64,000 nt of DNA from Exiguobacterium algae (GCF_018617875.1 NZ_JACSKZ010000001.1:682001-746000); one strand, 5' to 3'; numbered from the stretch's first letter, positions 23,624-33,482 are shown. The notes: generated from the sequence alone by a model not told the origin. A program made the numbers and translations.

Positions 23624-25258
23624 TCAAACTTTTTTATAGAACATGATCGCCTCGTACGGACGGAGAGATAGCGTCTTCCCGTCGAGCTCAGGCACGTCAT
23701 AGTTATGACTGACAACGTTCACCCGCTCGAAGCCTTCTGGCATCTCATACGTCGTTTCGGTTTCATAAAAGTTTGCGACAACGAGGAGTTCCTCGCGGTC
23801 GGTCTTTCGGGTATATGCCCAAACATCCAACGAATCGGGTGTGAGTAACGTATAGTCCCCGTCCGTCAAGACGTCAAGTTCTTTTCGTAATGCAATCAAG
23901 TTCTTGTAGTGATAAAACACCGAGTTCGGATCATCGAGCGCCTTCTCGACGTTCACTTCCGTATAGTTCGGTGCCACGTTAATCCACGGTTTGCCATCGG
24001 TGAAACCGGCATGCGAACTTGCATCCCACTGCATCGGTGTACGTGAATTGTCCCGTGACTTCTGCTTGATGGCGGCCATCATGTCTTCATGCGACACGCC
24101 TTCCTCGCGTTTCAGCTTGTAAATATTGAGTGTCTCGATATCACGGTACTCATTCAAGTCATCGAAGCCCGGGTTCGTCATTCCGATTTCTTCGCCCTGA
24201 TAAATATATGGTGTTCCTTGAAGGCCATGGAGCACCGTTGCGAGCATCTTCGCACTCTCTACACGGTAGTTTGTATCGTCTCCAAAACGACTGACGACAC
24301 GCGGTTGATCATGGTTGCACCAAAAGATGGCGTTCCATCCTTTTCCGTGCATCCCTTGTTGCCACGTCGACATGATGTCTTTCAGTTGGATGAAGTCAAA
24401 CGGAGCCGCGACGAACTTTTCCCCGTTCGGATAGTCGACTTTCAAGTGGTGGAAGCTAAACGTCATGCTGAGTTCGTTCTCATCCGGGTTCGAGTAACGT
24501 ACGCAGTGATCGAGCGTCGTCGAAGACATCTCACCGACCGTGATGACGTCATGACCGTCAAACACTTCCCGGTTCATCTCTTTTAAATATTCATGGATGC
24601 GTGGTCCGTCCGTATAGAACTTTCGTCCGTCCGAGTCATCTTCCGGGAAGTCCTGTTCTTTTGAGATCAAGTTGATGACGTCAAGACGGAACCCTTTGAT
24701 TCCTTTCTCACGCCAGAAGCGCATCATCTCATACACGTCTTCACGCATCTGTTCGTTCTCCCAGTTCAAGTCGGCTTGGGTTTCATCGAACAGATGGAGA
24801 TAGTACTGTCCGCTCTTTTCGTCATATTTCCACGCGTTGCCGCCAAACTTCGATTCCCAGTTCGTCGGTTCATCGCGCCAGATGTAGTAATCCCGATACC
24901 GTTCATCACCGGAGAGCGATTTTTGGAACCATTCATGCTCGGTCGACGAGTGGTTGACGACGATGTCCATCATGAGACCGATGCCCCGCGCCTCGGCTTC
25001 CCGGATGAGCTCGTCCAAATCCTCCATCGTCCCGTATGACGGGTCGATGTCATAATAATCGCTCACGTCGTATCCGTTGTCGTGCTGGGGTGATTTGTAG
25101 ACCGGCGTCATCCAAATATATTCGATGCCGAGCTCTGCCAAGTAATCGAGCTTCGCCGTCACCCCGCGGATTGACCCGGTGGCATTTCCTTCGGGGCTAT
25201 AAAAACTTTTCGGGTAAATTTGATAGACGACTGATTTGCGCCAATTTTTCTGTGTCAT
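23624..25258 (-). CDS. treA: trehalose-6-phosphate hydrolase (GH13)
   Basis: This 544-residue GH13 family enzyme has the four family regions: DIVVNHSS, GFRLDVINL (nucleophile Asp), GEMSS (acid Glu) and FWCNHDQPR. It should split trehalose-6-phosphate into glucose and glucose-6-phosphate in the cytoplasm. The neighbour treP makes this the likely substrate over oligo-1,6-glucosides. The start at 25258 has AAAGGAG 9 bases upstream; an ATG three codons earlier touches the ribosome site. It is the second gene of treP-treA. Confidence 0.93.
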   Translation of the reverse strand: MTQKNWRKSVVYQIYPKSFYSPEGNATGSIRGVTAKLDYLAELGIEYIWMTPVYKSPQHDNGYDVSDYYDIDPSYGTMEDLDELIREAEARGIGLMMDIVVNHSSTEHEWFQKSLSGDERYRDYYIWRDEPTNWESKFGGNAWKYDEKSGQYYLHLFDETQADLNWENEQMREDVYEMMRFWREKGIKGFRLDVINLISKEQDFPEDDSDGRKFYTDGPRIHEYLKEMNREVFDGHDVITVGEMSSTTLDHCVRYSNPDENELSMTFSFHHLKVDYPNGEKFVAAPFDFIQLKDIMSTWQQGMHGKGWNAIFWCNHDQPRVVSRFGDDTNYRVESAKMLATVLHGLQGTPYIYQGEEIGMTNPGFDDLNEYRDIETLNIYKLKREEGVSHEDMMAAIKQKSRDNSRTPMQWDASSHAGFTDGKPWINVAPNYTEVNVEKALDDPNSVFYHYKNLIALRKELDVLTDGDYTLLTPDSLDVWAYTRKTDREELLVVANFYETETTYEMPEGFERVNVVSHNYDVPELDGKTLSLRPYEAIMFYKKV

Positions 25259-25338
25259 AGACGACATCTCCTTTTGTAAGAGTTTTCATTCCAATTGAAA
25301 AGAGGGAAGAACTGCCGTCCCTCCCTCCCGAGTAATCG

Positions 25339-26787
25339 TTATGCGACTTTATTTTCTTCAAGTTCACCTTTCTTCATGTAGCGCTTCGACAAGACAAATG
25401 TGAGCGCAAATGGCACGATGATGGCGATGAACATCCCGACGATGAAGAGAAGGATCTTATCTGTGAAAATCGAAAGGAATCCAGGAAGTCCACCGACCCC
25501 GATGGCAATGGCTTGCACATCGTTCAACGTGATGAAGATCGCGGCTGTCGCCGAACCAATCATCGCAGAGTAGAACGGGAACTTGTTCGGCAAGTTCACC
25601 CCGAACATCGCCGGCTCCGTGATTCCGAAATATGCCGAGATTGCTGAAGTCGATGCCATGCTCTTTTGCTTCGCGTTGTGCTTGTACACGAAGAACATAG
25701 CGAGTGCAGCAGAACCTTGCGCGATATTTGAGAGTGCAATCATTGGCCAGATGAACGTACCGCCTGTATCGGCAATCAACTGAAGGTCGATGGCGATAAA
25801 CAAGTGGTGCATCCCTGTGACGACGAGCGGTGCATAGAACAATCCGAATAGAAGTGCTCCGACGACCGGTACCGCTTCAAACGTGTTGACGAGTCCAGTC
25901 GCAATCAAGTTACCAAGACCACGTGTGATTGGCCCGACGATTGCGAGTGCAAGGAATCCAGTGACAACGATGGTCGTAATCGGTACGACCAAGAGCTGGA
26001 TTGCGTTCGGTACACGTTTTTTCAAGAACATCTCGATCTGACTCAAAATATAGGCCGCTGCAAGGACCGGTAGGATTTGACCCTGGTACCCGACTTTTTC
26101 AATTTCGAACAAGCCGAGAATATCGAATGTCGGCACTTCCCCTTCAAGCGCCGCTGTACCGTAACCCCATGCATTCAATAGGTCCGGGTGAACGAGCAAG
26201 AGACCCATGACGATCCCGAGCACTTCGCTTCCTCCGAAACGTTTCGTCGCGGACCAACCGACAAGCGCCGGTAAGAAGACGAAGGACGTGTTCGCCATCA
26301 TGTTGATGAGATCCCATAACCCTTGTAAGTTCGGGTATTCCTCAATCAACGTCTTTCCGTCGATGAAGAGTCCTTCTGACGCGAGCAAGTTGTTGATCCC
26401 CATGAGAAGACCGGCCACAATGATGGCTGGAATGATCGGCATAAAGACGTCTGAGAACACTTTGACGAGTTTTTGAAGCGGATTCATTTTTTTGCCACCT
26501 GCTGATTTTACTTCTGCGACCGTTGCAGCCTCAAGCCCCGCCAATTTGATGAACTCGGCATAGACGCGTTCGACATCACCGGCACCGATCACGATTTGAT
26601 AGACGCCGGAATTCTCGAAAGCCCCTTTAACGAGATCGACTTCTTTCACTTTCGGCTCATCGACTTTTGACTGGTCTTTTAACGAAAGACGAAGACGTGT
26701 GACACAATGTGCCGCCTTGTCGACATTCTCTTTTCCACCGACGGCCTCCAACAGTTCCGCGGCAATTTGACGATAATCTGCCTTCAT
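25339..26787 (-). CDS. treP: PTS trehalose-specific EIIBC component
   Basis: This 482-residue permease has an EIIB domain at the N-terminus with phospho-cysteine in KAAHCVTRLRL (about residue 28), and an EIIC domain with about ten membrane segments and the glucose-family motif GITEPAMFGVNL. It takes up and phosphorylates trehalose. It has no EIIA domain, so a separate EIIA(Glc) must supply phosphate; one is encoded at 42378-42878. It is the first gene after the tre promoter and operators. Confidence 0.95.
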   Translation of the reverse strand: MKADYRQIAAELLEAVGGKENVDKAAHCVTRLRLSLKDQSKVDEPKVKEVDLVKGAFENSGVYQIVIGAGDVERVYAEFIKLAGLEAATVAEVKSAGGKKMNPLQKLVKVFSDVFMPIIPAIIVAGLLMGINNLLASEGLFIDGKTLIEEYPNLQGLWDLINMMANTSFVFLPALVGWSATKRFGGSEVLGIVMGLLLVHPDLLNAWGYGTAALEGEVPTFDILGLFEIEKVGYQGQILPVLAAAYILSQIEMFLKKRVPNAIQLLVVPITTIVVTGFLALAIVGPITRGLGNLIATGLVNTFEAVPVVGALLFGLFYAPLVVTGMHHLFIAIDLQLIADTGGTFIWPMIALSNIAQGSAALAMFFVYKHNAKQKSMASTSAISAYFGITEPAMFGVNLPNKFPFYSAMIGSATAAIFITLNDVQAIAIGVGGLPGFLSIFTDKILLFIVGMFIAIIVPFALTFVLSKRYMKKGELEENKVA

Positions 26788-26819
26788 TTCGATTGTCCTC
26801 CTTTGTTTGGAAACATGTT

Positions 26820-26834
26820 TTGAAAACGGTTACT
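26820..26834 (-). promoter_or_regulatory. cre site for catabolite control of treP-treA
   Basis: TTGAAAACGGTTACT matches the CcpA consensus WTGNAANCGNWNNCW at all fixed positions (read on the + strand). It lies just downstream of the tre promoter, where CcpA would block transcription. Confidence 0.75.
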
Positions 26835-26849
26835 TATGAGTACAAACAA

Positions 26850-26879
26850 AGTATAACTCATCTATATAAGTTGCGTCAA
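26850..26879 (-). promoter_or_regulatory. promoter of treP-treA
   Basis: On the minus strand TTGACG (26879-26874), 18 bases, TATACT (26855-26850); spacing is 17 if read as TTATAC. The -35 hexamer is the centre of the double operator. Confidence 0.7.
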
Positions 26880-26898
26880 CAACTTATATAGATAAGTT
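26855..26898. promoter_or_regulatory. double palindromic operator, probably for TreR
   Basis: Two 19-base arms (26855-26873 and 26880-26898) form an inverted repeat with 18 of 19 matches and a 6-base centre. Each arm, AACTTATATAGATAAGTT-like, is itself a near palindrome, so two repressor dimers could bind on both sides of the -35. The TreR gene is next door. Confidence 0.7.
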
Positions 26899-26953
26899 TG
26901 AAGTCCCGTTCGGTCTCCCTTCCTGAATTTCCCTATCTCCTTTTCTTGAAACA

Positions 26954-26982
26954 AAAAGACCCTTTTCCAAAGAAAAAGGGTC
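26954..26982 (-). terminator. terminator of treR
   Basis: A stem of about 10 bp (GACCCTTTTTC with GAAAAGGGTC) and a TTTTTG tail on the minus strand, overlapping the treR stop codon. Confidence 0.82.
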
Positions 26983-27688
26983 AACGACGCGCCACGTCAC
27001 TGAACTGGAACTTGTCGAGTCGGTGACGGGATTCGGTATATTCAAATTGTTGGCCTTCATAAAGAAACGTATCGTTCGTAATAACGATTACATATTCATA
27101 GTCATGCAAGTCGAGTCGTGACCGGTCCAACTCGGTCACATTTTCAGCCGCAATCTTCCGTTTGGCGTAGCTGATTTGGAGTCCGAGCTCGCTCTCGATA
27201 TACGAGTAGATGGAACGTCCAGCAATTTCCTCGGTGAGCCCCGGAACGAGATCTTTGACGAAATAATTAATATCTAAAATGACGTTCTCCCCATCGAAAT
27301 TCCGGACCCGTTCGATCCGGTAAAGAATTGTATCTGGGGCGATGTTCATCCGTTCCGCGAGCCATGCTGGTGCCTCTAACTCCTCAAAAGACGTCACTTT
27401 GGTTTGAATCGACCGCCCAAGCATGCTGGCGTAGACTTCCGAGAAGCTGACGATTCCGTTGAACTGAAACTCGATCTGATCCCGTTTCAGGACGAAGACG
27501 CCTTTCCCATGATGTTTGCGGACGTAGCCGTTTTCCTGCAACAAATCGAGCGCTTTTCGAACCGTGCCGCGGCTCGCGTCAAACTGATGCATCAACTCCG
27601 TCTCAGACGGAAGCTTGGAGTCTGCCGGTCTCGTTCCGTTTCGCATCTCTTCTGCCAACCGTTCAAAAATCTGGCGATATTTCGCCAT
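26981..27688 (-). CDS. treR: GntR-family trehalose operon repressor TreR
   Basis: This 235-residue regulator has an N-terminal winged helix-turn-helix (KLPSETELMHQFDASRGTVRKALDLLQENGYV) and a UTRA effector domain, typical of TreR that responds to trehalose-6-phosphate. It lies upstream of treP on the same strand with its own terminator. No separate promoter is seen, because the degV terminator ends 16 bases before its start region; see findings. The double operator in front of treP is its likely target. Confidence 0.9.
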   Translation of the reverse strand: MAKYRQIFERLAEEMRNGTRPADSKLPSETELMHQFDASRGTVRKALDLLQENGYVRKHHGKGVFVLKRDQIEFQFNGIVSFSEVYASMLGRSIQTKVTSFEELEAPAWLAERMNIAPDTILYRIERVRNFDGENVILDINYFVKDLVPGLTEEIAGRSIYSYIESELGLQISYAKRKIAAENVTELDRSRLDLHDYEYVIVITNDTFLYEGQQFEYTESRHRLDKFQFSDVARR

Positions 27689-27704
27689 CGCTCTCCCTCC
27701 CCCA

Positions 27705-27735
27705 TCAAAAAAAGACGACCGTGAACGGTCGTCTT
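27705..27735 (-). terminator. terminator between degV and treR
   Basis: A 10-bp perfect stem (AAGACGACCG with CGGTCGTCTT, 4-base loop) followed by seven T on the minus strand. Confidence 0.9.
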
Positions 27736-27739
27736 CTGT

Positions 27740-28588
27740 TTACCATTCGCGGCGATACCATGTGATGCCGATCGCACCCGGTCCAAGGTGTGTACCGATG
27801 ACCGGTCCGAAATGGCTACCCGTGATGTGTGCTTTCGGAAACTTTTGTTTCATCGCAGCAAGCTCTTCGGCCTGCCGTTCCGGACAATTCGCATGAATGA
27901 TTCCAATGCAGTATCCTTCACCATCACCTTCGATTGACGAATCCATCATTTCTTCGATTCGTCGGACCGCTTTCTTATAGGTCCGGATTTTTTCGAAAGG
28001 AACAATCAGTTTGTCTTGGAAGTGAAGAACCGGCTTAATTTGTAAGAATGAACCGACAAGTGCTTGAGCCGCACTGAGACGGCCACCCCGCTGCAAGTGG
28101 TCAAGGTCATCAACGACGAAGTACGCACGGATTGATTCACGCACTGCTTCTAAACGGGCGATGATTTCTTCCGCCGATGCACCGGTGTCACGAAGATGGA
28201 CAGCCTCTTCGACAAGAAACGCCTGTGGCATACAAGAAATCTCAGAGTCGAACGCATGGACGTTTACATCGACCATATCATCCAATGCGACCATCGACTG
28301 GTACGTGCCACTGATTCCGCTCGAGAGCGTGATGGCGATGACGTCTGTCACATCTTCAGGCAAGCGCTCGATCAACTCGACCGTCTCACCGATGATCGGT
28401 TGAGAAGTCGTCGGCAAGTTCCCTGCCTCAATTCGCGAATAAAACGCCTCGGTCGACAGATCGATTGATTCCCGGTACGACTCCCCGTCAAAAATGACAC
28501 TGAGCGGTGCAACATGGACGTCATGTTGCGTCAAAAAATCGTCCGACAAATAGGCGGTACTGTCGGTCAAAATCGCAATGTTTCCCAT
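27740..28588 (-). CDS. DegV family fatty-acid-binding protein
   Basis: This 282-residue two-domain DegV protein starts with IAILTDSTAYLSDDF and has VAPLSVIFDGESY, then ITLSSGISGTYQSMV and the conserved HLQRGGRLSAAQALVGSFLQIKPVL. DegV/FakB proteins bind a fatty acid, and FakB types present it to the FakA kinase. No fakA is visible in the window. A TACAAT with an upstream TG (28647-28652) is a likely extended -10. It is adjacent to degU, as in several Bacillales. Confidence 0.93.
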   Translation of the reverse strand: MGNIAILTDSTAYLSDDFLTQHDVHVAPLSVIFDGESYRESIDLSTEAFYSRIEAGNLPTTSQPIIGETVELIERLPEDVTDVIAITLSSGISGTYQSMVALDDMVDVNVHAFDSEISCMPQAFLVEEAVHLRDTGASAEEIIARLEAVRESIRAYFVVDDLDHLQRGGRLSAAQALVGSFLQIKPVLHFQDKLIVPFEKIRTYKKAVRRIEEMMDSSIEGDGEGYCIGIIHANCPERQAEELAAMKQKFPKAHITGSHFGPVIGTHLGPGAIGITWYRREW

Positions 28589-28683
28589 ACTATATCCTCA
28601 CTTTACGTCGTTTCATTTTTCCAATTATGTTAGGATTCCATTCCATATTGTAACACAAAAACGAGGTAAAGCATCGGTGACGC

Positions 28684-29376
28684 TCAAATCTCGACCCACC
28701 CTCGTCGAATCGCATCGACAACGGCCTGTGTCCGGTCATTTACTTCCATTTTGCGAAGGACAGAAGAGACATGGTTTTTCACAGTCTTCTCGCTGATAAA
28801 TAACATGTCACTAATGTCGCGGTTCGAGCGACCATCCGCCAAGAGATGCAACACTTCGATTTCACGACGTGACAACAATTGATAGACCGGGTCGTCCGTT
28901 CGGTTTTCGATATTTCGTCCTGCCTGTTCGCCTTTGAATTGAAGCAAACGGCGGTAATCTTTTAAGACGTTCGTCGTCACTTTCGGATGCAAATATGCCC
29001 CGTCACGTGCCACAGAACGGACGGCTGAGATGAGCTCAGTCGACGCTACCTCTTTCAATAAAAAGCCCGAAGCCCCTGCTTCTAAGGCATGGGTAATATA
29101 TGACTCATCATCATGAATCGACAAGATGAGGACACGCGTTTCCGGGGACAAGACGGACAATTGCTTCGTCGCCTCGATTCCGTTCATGTCCGGCATGTTA
29201 ATATCGAGAATCAAGATTTCAGGTTTCATTTCTCCCGCGATGCGGATTGCCTCACGACCGGTACGGCCCTCTGCGACGACGACGAACTCGTCCTCCAAAT
29301 CAAAAATCCGTTTCAATCCTTCACGGAATAATTCATGATCATCGACGATGGCGATGCGTGTCTGTGTCATTTCCAT
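28684..29376 (-). CDS. degU: response regulator DegU
   Basis: This 230-residue LuxR/NarL-type regulator has a receiver with acidic pair D12-D13, phospho-acceptor D58 ([13 protein letters not shown]) and K near 108. The C-terminal helix-turn-helix is [43 protein letters not shown]. In Bacillus DegU controls exoenzymes, competence and motility. The degS kinase gene lies 22 bases upstream. The call as DegU rests on the pair with DegS and the nearby yvyE-type gene. Confidence 0.93.
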   Translation of the reverse strand: MEMTQTRIAIVDDHELFREGLKRIFDLEDEFVVVAEGRTGREAIRIAGEMKPEILILDINMPDMNGIEATKQLSVLSPETRVLILSIHDDESYITHALEAGASGFLLKEVASTELISAVRSVARDGAYLHPKVTTNVLKDYRRLLQFKGEQAGRNIENRTDDPVYQLLSRREIEVLHLLADGRSNRDISDMLFISEKTVKNHVSSVLRKMEVNDRTQAVVDAIRRGWVEI

Positions 29377-29398
29377 TATTGTCTTCCCCCTTGTGTGC

Positions 29399-30523
29399 TC
29401 ACGGAATCGGAATCGACATCCGGACGACCGTCCCTTTGCCGACTTCCGAATCGATGGTGATACTTCCGTTCACCAATTCAATACGTTCGCGCATCCCAAC
29501 GATACCGAACGACTCTTCTCCAATTGAACTTGGAATAAAGCCAACCCCATGGTCCCGGACGTGAATGTGAATCACATCGCTTGCCTGTTCGACGTTCACG
29601 ACAATCTCAGGCGTCTTCGCATGCTTGATGGCATTCTGTACCGCTTCTTGCACGAGACGAAACACGTTGATTTCCAGTTTTTCTGGCAACCGTGCCCGCG
29701 ACCCGCGATAGTTGAGTCGTGTTTTAATCGTCGTATATTCTTCCGTCTGATGCAAGTAACGTTCAAGTGTCGGCAAGAACCCTAAGTCATCCAATGACAT
29801 CGGACGCAAATCGTAAATCAAACGACGAACGTCGACGAGTGCGCCACGAATCAGCCTCTTTAATTCGTGTAACTCTGCGAATGCTTCATCTTTTCCACGC
29901 TTATCAAACGTCTTTTCAATCAAGTCTGCCCGAATCAAGATATGGGCAAGCGATTGCGCCGGGCCGTCGTGCATCTCTCGTGCGAGGTGGCGCCGCTCGC
30001 GTTCCGCCGCTTCGAAAACGCCGATTGCCATCTCTTGCTTTTTCATCATATCCGAATACTCTTGTTGCAAGTCATCGCGCAGGAAGTTCAAGACGACACT
30101 GACCCGACCAATCAGTTTTTCGGCCCGTTCAATCGTATCCTCGAGAATAAGCAGGCGCCGTTCCAAGTCATTGCGTCGTTGTTGGGCACCCATCTCTTCT
30201 TTTTGGATCAAAAATCGTTCAAGCTGCATTTGGTTCGCTTTTTCATAAGCTTCACGGATTTCTTGCTCACTATGTATGTGAAACTTTTTACTAACTTGTA
30301 CCAACTTACTTTTTGCGGCTTTCACGAGTCGGTCGAGACGTTCAGATTCCTCGATATAGAACTCGATCTTATCCGTCAATTCCTTCAATTCTTTTTGAAT
30401 CTCGGAATATTCAGTAGCTGAACTTTCGGTTATACGGACGATCTCCTCTTTACTTTCCGTCACCGTTTCAATCATATTTGTTATGATGTGTTCTAATGCT
30501 GTACGATCGGTAATATGATTCAC
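29399..30523 (-). CDS. degS: cytoplasmic sensor kinase DegS
   Basis: This 374-residue soluble kinase has a long N-terminal coiled coil (about residues 20-165), a HisKA_3 phospho-acceptor [14 protein letters not shown], and an ATPase end with NAIKHA and VRDHGVGF. No membrane segment is present, as in B. subtilis DegS. A GTG start at 30523 is chosen because the N-terminus then aligns with DegS and AGGGGA lies upstream; an ATG 12 codons earlier is possible. It phosphorylates DegU. Confidence 0.93.
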   Translation of the reverse strand: MNHITDRTALEHIITNMIETVTESKEEIVRITESSATEYSEIQKELKELTDKIEFYIEESERLDRLVKAAKSKLVQVSKKFHIHSEQEIREAYEKANQMQLERFLIQKEEMGAQQRRNDLERRLLILEDTIERAEKLIGRVSVVLNFLRDDLQQEYSDMMKKQEMAIGVFEAAERERRHLAREMHDGPAQSLAHILIRADLIEKTFDKRGKDEAFAELHELKRLIRGALVDVRRLIYDLRPMSLDDLGFLPTLERYLHQTEEYTTIKTRLNYRGSRARLPEKLEINVFRLVQEAVQNAIKHAKTPEIVVNVEQASDVIHIHVRDHGVGFIPSSIGEESFGIVGMRERIELVNGSITIDSEVGKGTVVRMSIPIP

Positions 30524-30701
30524 GATGCCATCCCCTAAAGTTCGGTAGTTAGTCCTCATCTATTCCTATGTATCGTCAATATAAACATTCGTTTACAGTT
30601 GATTTGATAGGTTTCTCATAAATCCATTCGTCGCACGAAGCGACTGCGCCTACTTGAATTCTAAAAAAAATATTAAAAAATGGAAAGGAGAATTTTCAGA
30701 A

Positions 30702-31343
30702 ATGTCTATTGAACCAAATTATACTATAAAACAAACCGGAGAATACGAAGTCATTGTCCAAAAATCAAAATTTATCGCACATTTCAAACGAGTCTCGACC
30801 GAAGAAGAGGCCCAACTCTTCATCCAACAAGTCAAAAAGGAACATTGGAACGCGAGCCACAACTGTTCGGCCTACATCATCGGAGAACGAAGTGAACACC
30901 AAAAAGCCAATGATGACGGTGAACCGAGTGGCACGGCCGGCATGCCGATGCTCGAGGTGTTACGGAAACGAAATCTGAAAGACACGGTCGTCGTGGTCAC
31001 CCGCTATTTCGGCGGCATCAAGCTCGGGGGTGGCGGACTCATCCGTGCCTATGGCGGTGCGGTCAGTGAAGGACTGGATGCAGTCGGAATCGTCGAGCGC
31101 CTCCCCATGCAACAACTCACGCTCACAGTCGACTACACATGGATTGGAAAGGTCGAAAATGAAGTAAGACAATCGACCTACCTGTTGGACGATATGGTGT
31201 ACGCCGACCTCGTCACATTTCACCTTTCCGTACCGGTGGCAGAAACCGAGGAGGCTCTTGCATGGCTCGTCGACTTAACAAACGGTCAGGGGGTACTCGA
31301 GACCCAGGACGTTCGCATCATCGAACGTGATTTCAAACGATAA
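30702..31343 (+). CDS. YigZ/IMPACT family protein (YvyE type)
   Basis: This 213-residue protein has the IMPACT N-domain: VQKSKFIAHFKRVSTEEEAQ, then HNCSAYIIG, NDDGEPSGTAGMPML and TRYFGGIKLGGGGLIRAYG. A short C-terminal DUF1949 ferredoxin-like domain follows. The family's role in bacteria is unclear; the eukaryotic IMPACT acts in translation control. It is divergent from degS, as yvyE is in B. subtilis. AAAGGAG lies 11 bases before the chosen ATG; the open frame extends 16 codons upstream. Confidence 0.93.
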   Translation: MSIEPNYTIKQTGEYEVIVQKSKFIAHFKRVSTEEEAQLFIQQVKKEHWNASHNCSAYIIGERSEHQKANDDGEPSGTAGMPMLEVLRKRNLKDTVVVVTRYFGGIKLGGGGLIRAYGGAVSEGLDAVGIVERLPMQQLTLTVDYTWIGKVENEVRQSTYLLDDMVYADLVTFHLSVPVAETEEALAWLVDLTNGQGVLETQDVRIIERDFKR

Positions 31344-31384
31344 AACACCTATAATGAAAGAAACGACTGAAATGAGGAATTGAC

Positions 31385-32398
31385 ATGGAACCAACACCCC
31401 CCCGCAAGAAAAAGCATGTTTGGAAGGTGGTCCTCATCGTATTCGGCGTGCTCTTGCTCGTTGGTGGCTCCGCGTTCGGCTACTTCGTCTTTAAGGCGAA
31501 TGAGACGGCCGAGAACACGAACGAGAAACTGGAGCGCGGTGATAAGTCTGAACGACGAGAGGAAACGGTCGATCTGACGAAAGATCATTTTTCTGTCCTT
31601 CTCGCCGGCGTCGATGGCGGCGCCTCGCTGGAGGAAGGAAGGAGCGACTCTTTGATTGTGGCGACGTTCAATAAGGAATCCCGCCAAGTTACGTTAGTCA
31701 GTATCCCTCGTGACTCGTATGTCGATATCATCCTCGAATCGGAAGACACCCCGTTCAAAGACAAAATCAATCACGCCTACGCTTATGGCGGGATTGACGC
31801 AACGATCGCCACGGTGGAAAACTTGCTCGACATCCCAATCGACTACTATGCGACCATCAACTTCGATGGGATCGAAGACCTCGTCGACGCCGTTGGTGGT
31901 GTGGAAGTCGATGTGCTCATTCCGATTTCTGGACAAGCGACCGGAAATGTCGAACTCGAACCAGGTGTCCAGACGCTCAACGGAGAAGAGGCATTGGCCT
32001 ATGCACGGATGCGTAAACAGGACCCCGCAGGTGACATCGGCCGCGCCGGACGTCAACAGCAAGTCATTGAGGCCATCATCAACGAGGCAACGACGATCAA
32101 TTCATTCACGAAACTCAACCGGATCATGAACGCCGTCGGCGAAAACATTCGAACGAACATGTCACTCGCCGAGGCGTCGCAACTTCAGCCTTATGCGAAG
32201 TCTCTTCGCGCCTTCAATCGTGAGACATTGAAAGGGACCGATTTGACGCTCGACGGTGTGTACTATTATGAACTTGACTCGACTGACCTCCAGGAGAAGC
32301 AGGCCTTATTACAAACCGAACTTGGTCTTCCTGTTACAGCAGAAGAGACCCCATCCGAGGAGACGGACGACTCGATGACCGAGACGACGACCTACTAA
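31385..32398 (+). CDS. LytR-CpsA-Psr (LCP) family transferase
   Basis: This 337-residue protein has a short cytoplasmic start rich in Lys, one membrane segment (about 13-33), and an extracellular LCP domain with SDSLIVATFN, SIPRDSYVDI, HAYAYGG and LNGEEALAYARMRK (Arg and Asp residues of the active site kept). A Glu/Thr-rich tail follows. LCP enzymes move wall teichoic acid or other polymers from the undecaprenyl carrier to peptidoglycan. The facing tagO gene makes the first lipid-linked step of teichoic acid, so the two fit one pathway. Confidence 0.94.
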   Translation: MEPTPPRKKKHVWKVVLIVFGVLLLVGGSAFGYFVFKANETAENTNEKLERGDKSERREETVDLTKDHFSVLLAGVDGGASLEEGRSDSLIVATFNKESRQVTLVSIPRDSYVDIILESEDTPFKDKINHAYAYGGIDATIATVENLLDIPIDYYATINFDGIEDLVDAVGGVEVDVLIPISGQATGNVELEPGVQTLNGEEALAYARMRKQDPAGDIGRAGRQQQVIEAIINEATTINSFTKLNRIMNAVGENIRTNMSLAEASQLQPYAKSLRAFNRETLKGTDLTLDGVYYYELDSTDLQEKQALLQTELGLPVTAEETPSEETDDSMTETTTY

Positions 32399-32428
32399 AA
32401 AAGCGACCGCTTCGAGCGGACGCTTTTT
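32397..32428. terminator. bidirectional terminator between lcp and tagO
   Basis: A 13-bp stem with one mismatch (AAAAAGCG-A-CCGCT with AGCGG-A-CGCTTTTT), T-rich on both strands. Confidence 0.88.
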
Positions 32429-32429
32429 C

Positions 32430-33482
32430 CTATTCTTTCGGACGACCGAGTAGTCGCCGGGATGATCGAATAATCGGTTTATAGTTGGGATGAATCAACT
32501 CTGTCGATTCAACAATCAATTCAATGACAAGAAGCACCACGATAAACGTGACCACCGCTCCGACCATCGTCGTCTTTGCAAATAGGATGGACGCAATTCC
32601 AAAGAACAGGGTCATGCCGTACATCAAGAGCACAGCTTGCCGGGTCGTGAAGCCCATATCAATTAACTGGTGGTGCATATGCGATTTGTCAGGAGACATC
32701 GGTGGACGGCCTTGGACAATCCGTCGGACGATCGCAAAGATCGTGTCGGAAATCGGAAGCCCAAGTAACAAGACCGGCACGACGAGTGAGAAAAGTGTCA
32801 CGTTCTTGAAACCAATCAAAGAAAAGACCGCCAACATATATCCGAGAAACAGTGCCCCTGTATCTCCCATAAAGATTTTAGCCGGGTAAAAGTTATGGAC
32901 AAGGAACCCGAGTGTACTCGCTAAGAGAAGCAACGCCATCATCGTCAAGTAAACGTTCCCTTGAATGATGGCCAAAATCGAGATTGTCCCGAGTGCGATG
33001 CTCGAAACCCCCGCCGCGAGACCATCGAGACCGTCAATCAGGTTAATCGCGTTCGTGATTCCAATCAACCAGAGGACCGTGATCGGGATACTCCATGAAC
33101 CAAGGTACAATTGTTGGTCAAACGGCAGATTGATCAACTCGATGCGCATCCCTGAATGTAAGACGACGACCGTTGCAATCATTTGTCCCATGAGCTTAAC
33201 CCGGGCCGACAACTGGAACCGGTCATCAATCAGACCCGTCATCAAGATGACCACCGCCCCAATCAAGATGGCATCGTTATATCGACTCGTCGGGAGCAAA
33301 AGTGCATACCCGATAAAAAAAGCGATAAAAATCGCCAGACCACCAATTCGTGGCATCGTTCGCAAATGAACTTTTCGTGCGTTCGGATGATCGACTGCCC
33401 CAATCAGGAAAGCAAATCGACGAACGAGCGGTGTAATCAATATGGCCATAACGAAGCTGACCAACATGGCAATCCAAAGCAT
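32430..33482 (-). CDS. tagO: undecaprenyl-phosphate GlcNAc-1-phosphate transferase TagO
   Basis: This 350-residue protein has about ten membrane segments and the MraY/WecA/TagO motifs: TGLIDDR (about 82), NAINLIDGLDGLAAG (about 146), KIFMGDTGALFLGY (about 205) and a cytoplasmic HMHHQL (about 268). It attaches GlcNAc-1-phosphate to the lipid carrier, the first step of wall teichoic acid and some other wall polymers. It faces the LCP gene across a shared terminator. Confidence 0.94.
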   Translation of the reverse strand: MLWIAMLVSFVMAILITPLVRRFAFLIGAVDHPNARKVHLRTMPRIGGLAIFIAFFIGYALLLPTSRYNDAILIGAVVILMTGLIDDRFQLSARVKLMGQMIATVVVLHSGMRIELINLPFDQQLYLGSWSIPITVLWLIGITNAINLIDGLDGLAAGVSSIALGTISILAIIQGNVYLTMMALLLLASTLGFLVHNFYPAKIFMGDTGALFLGYMLAVFSLIGFKNVTLFSLVVPVLLLGLPISDTIFAIVRRIVQGRPPMSPDKSHMHHQLIDMGFTTRQAVLLMYGMTLFFGIASILFAKTTMVGAVVTFIVVLLVIELIVESTELIHPNYKPIIRSSRRLLGRPKE

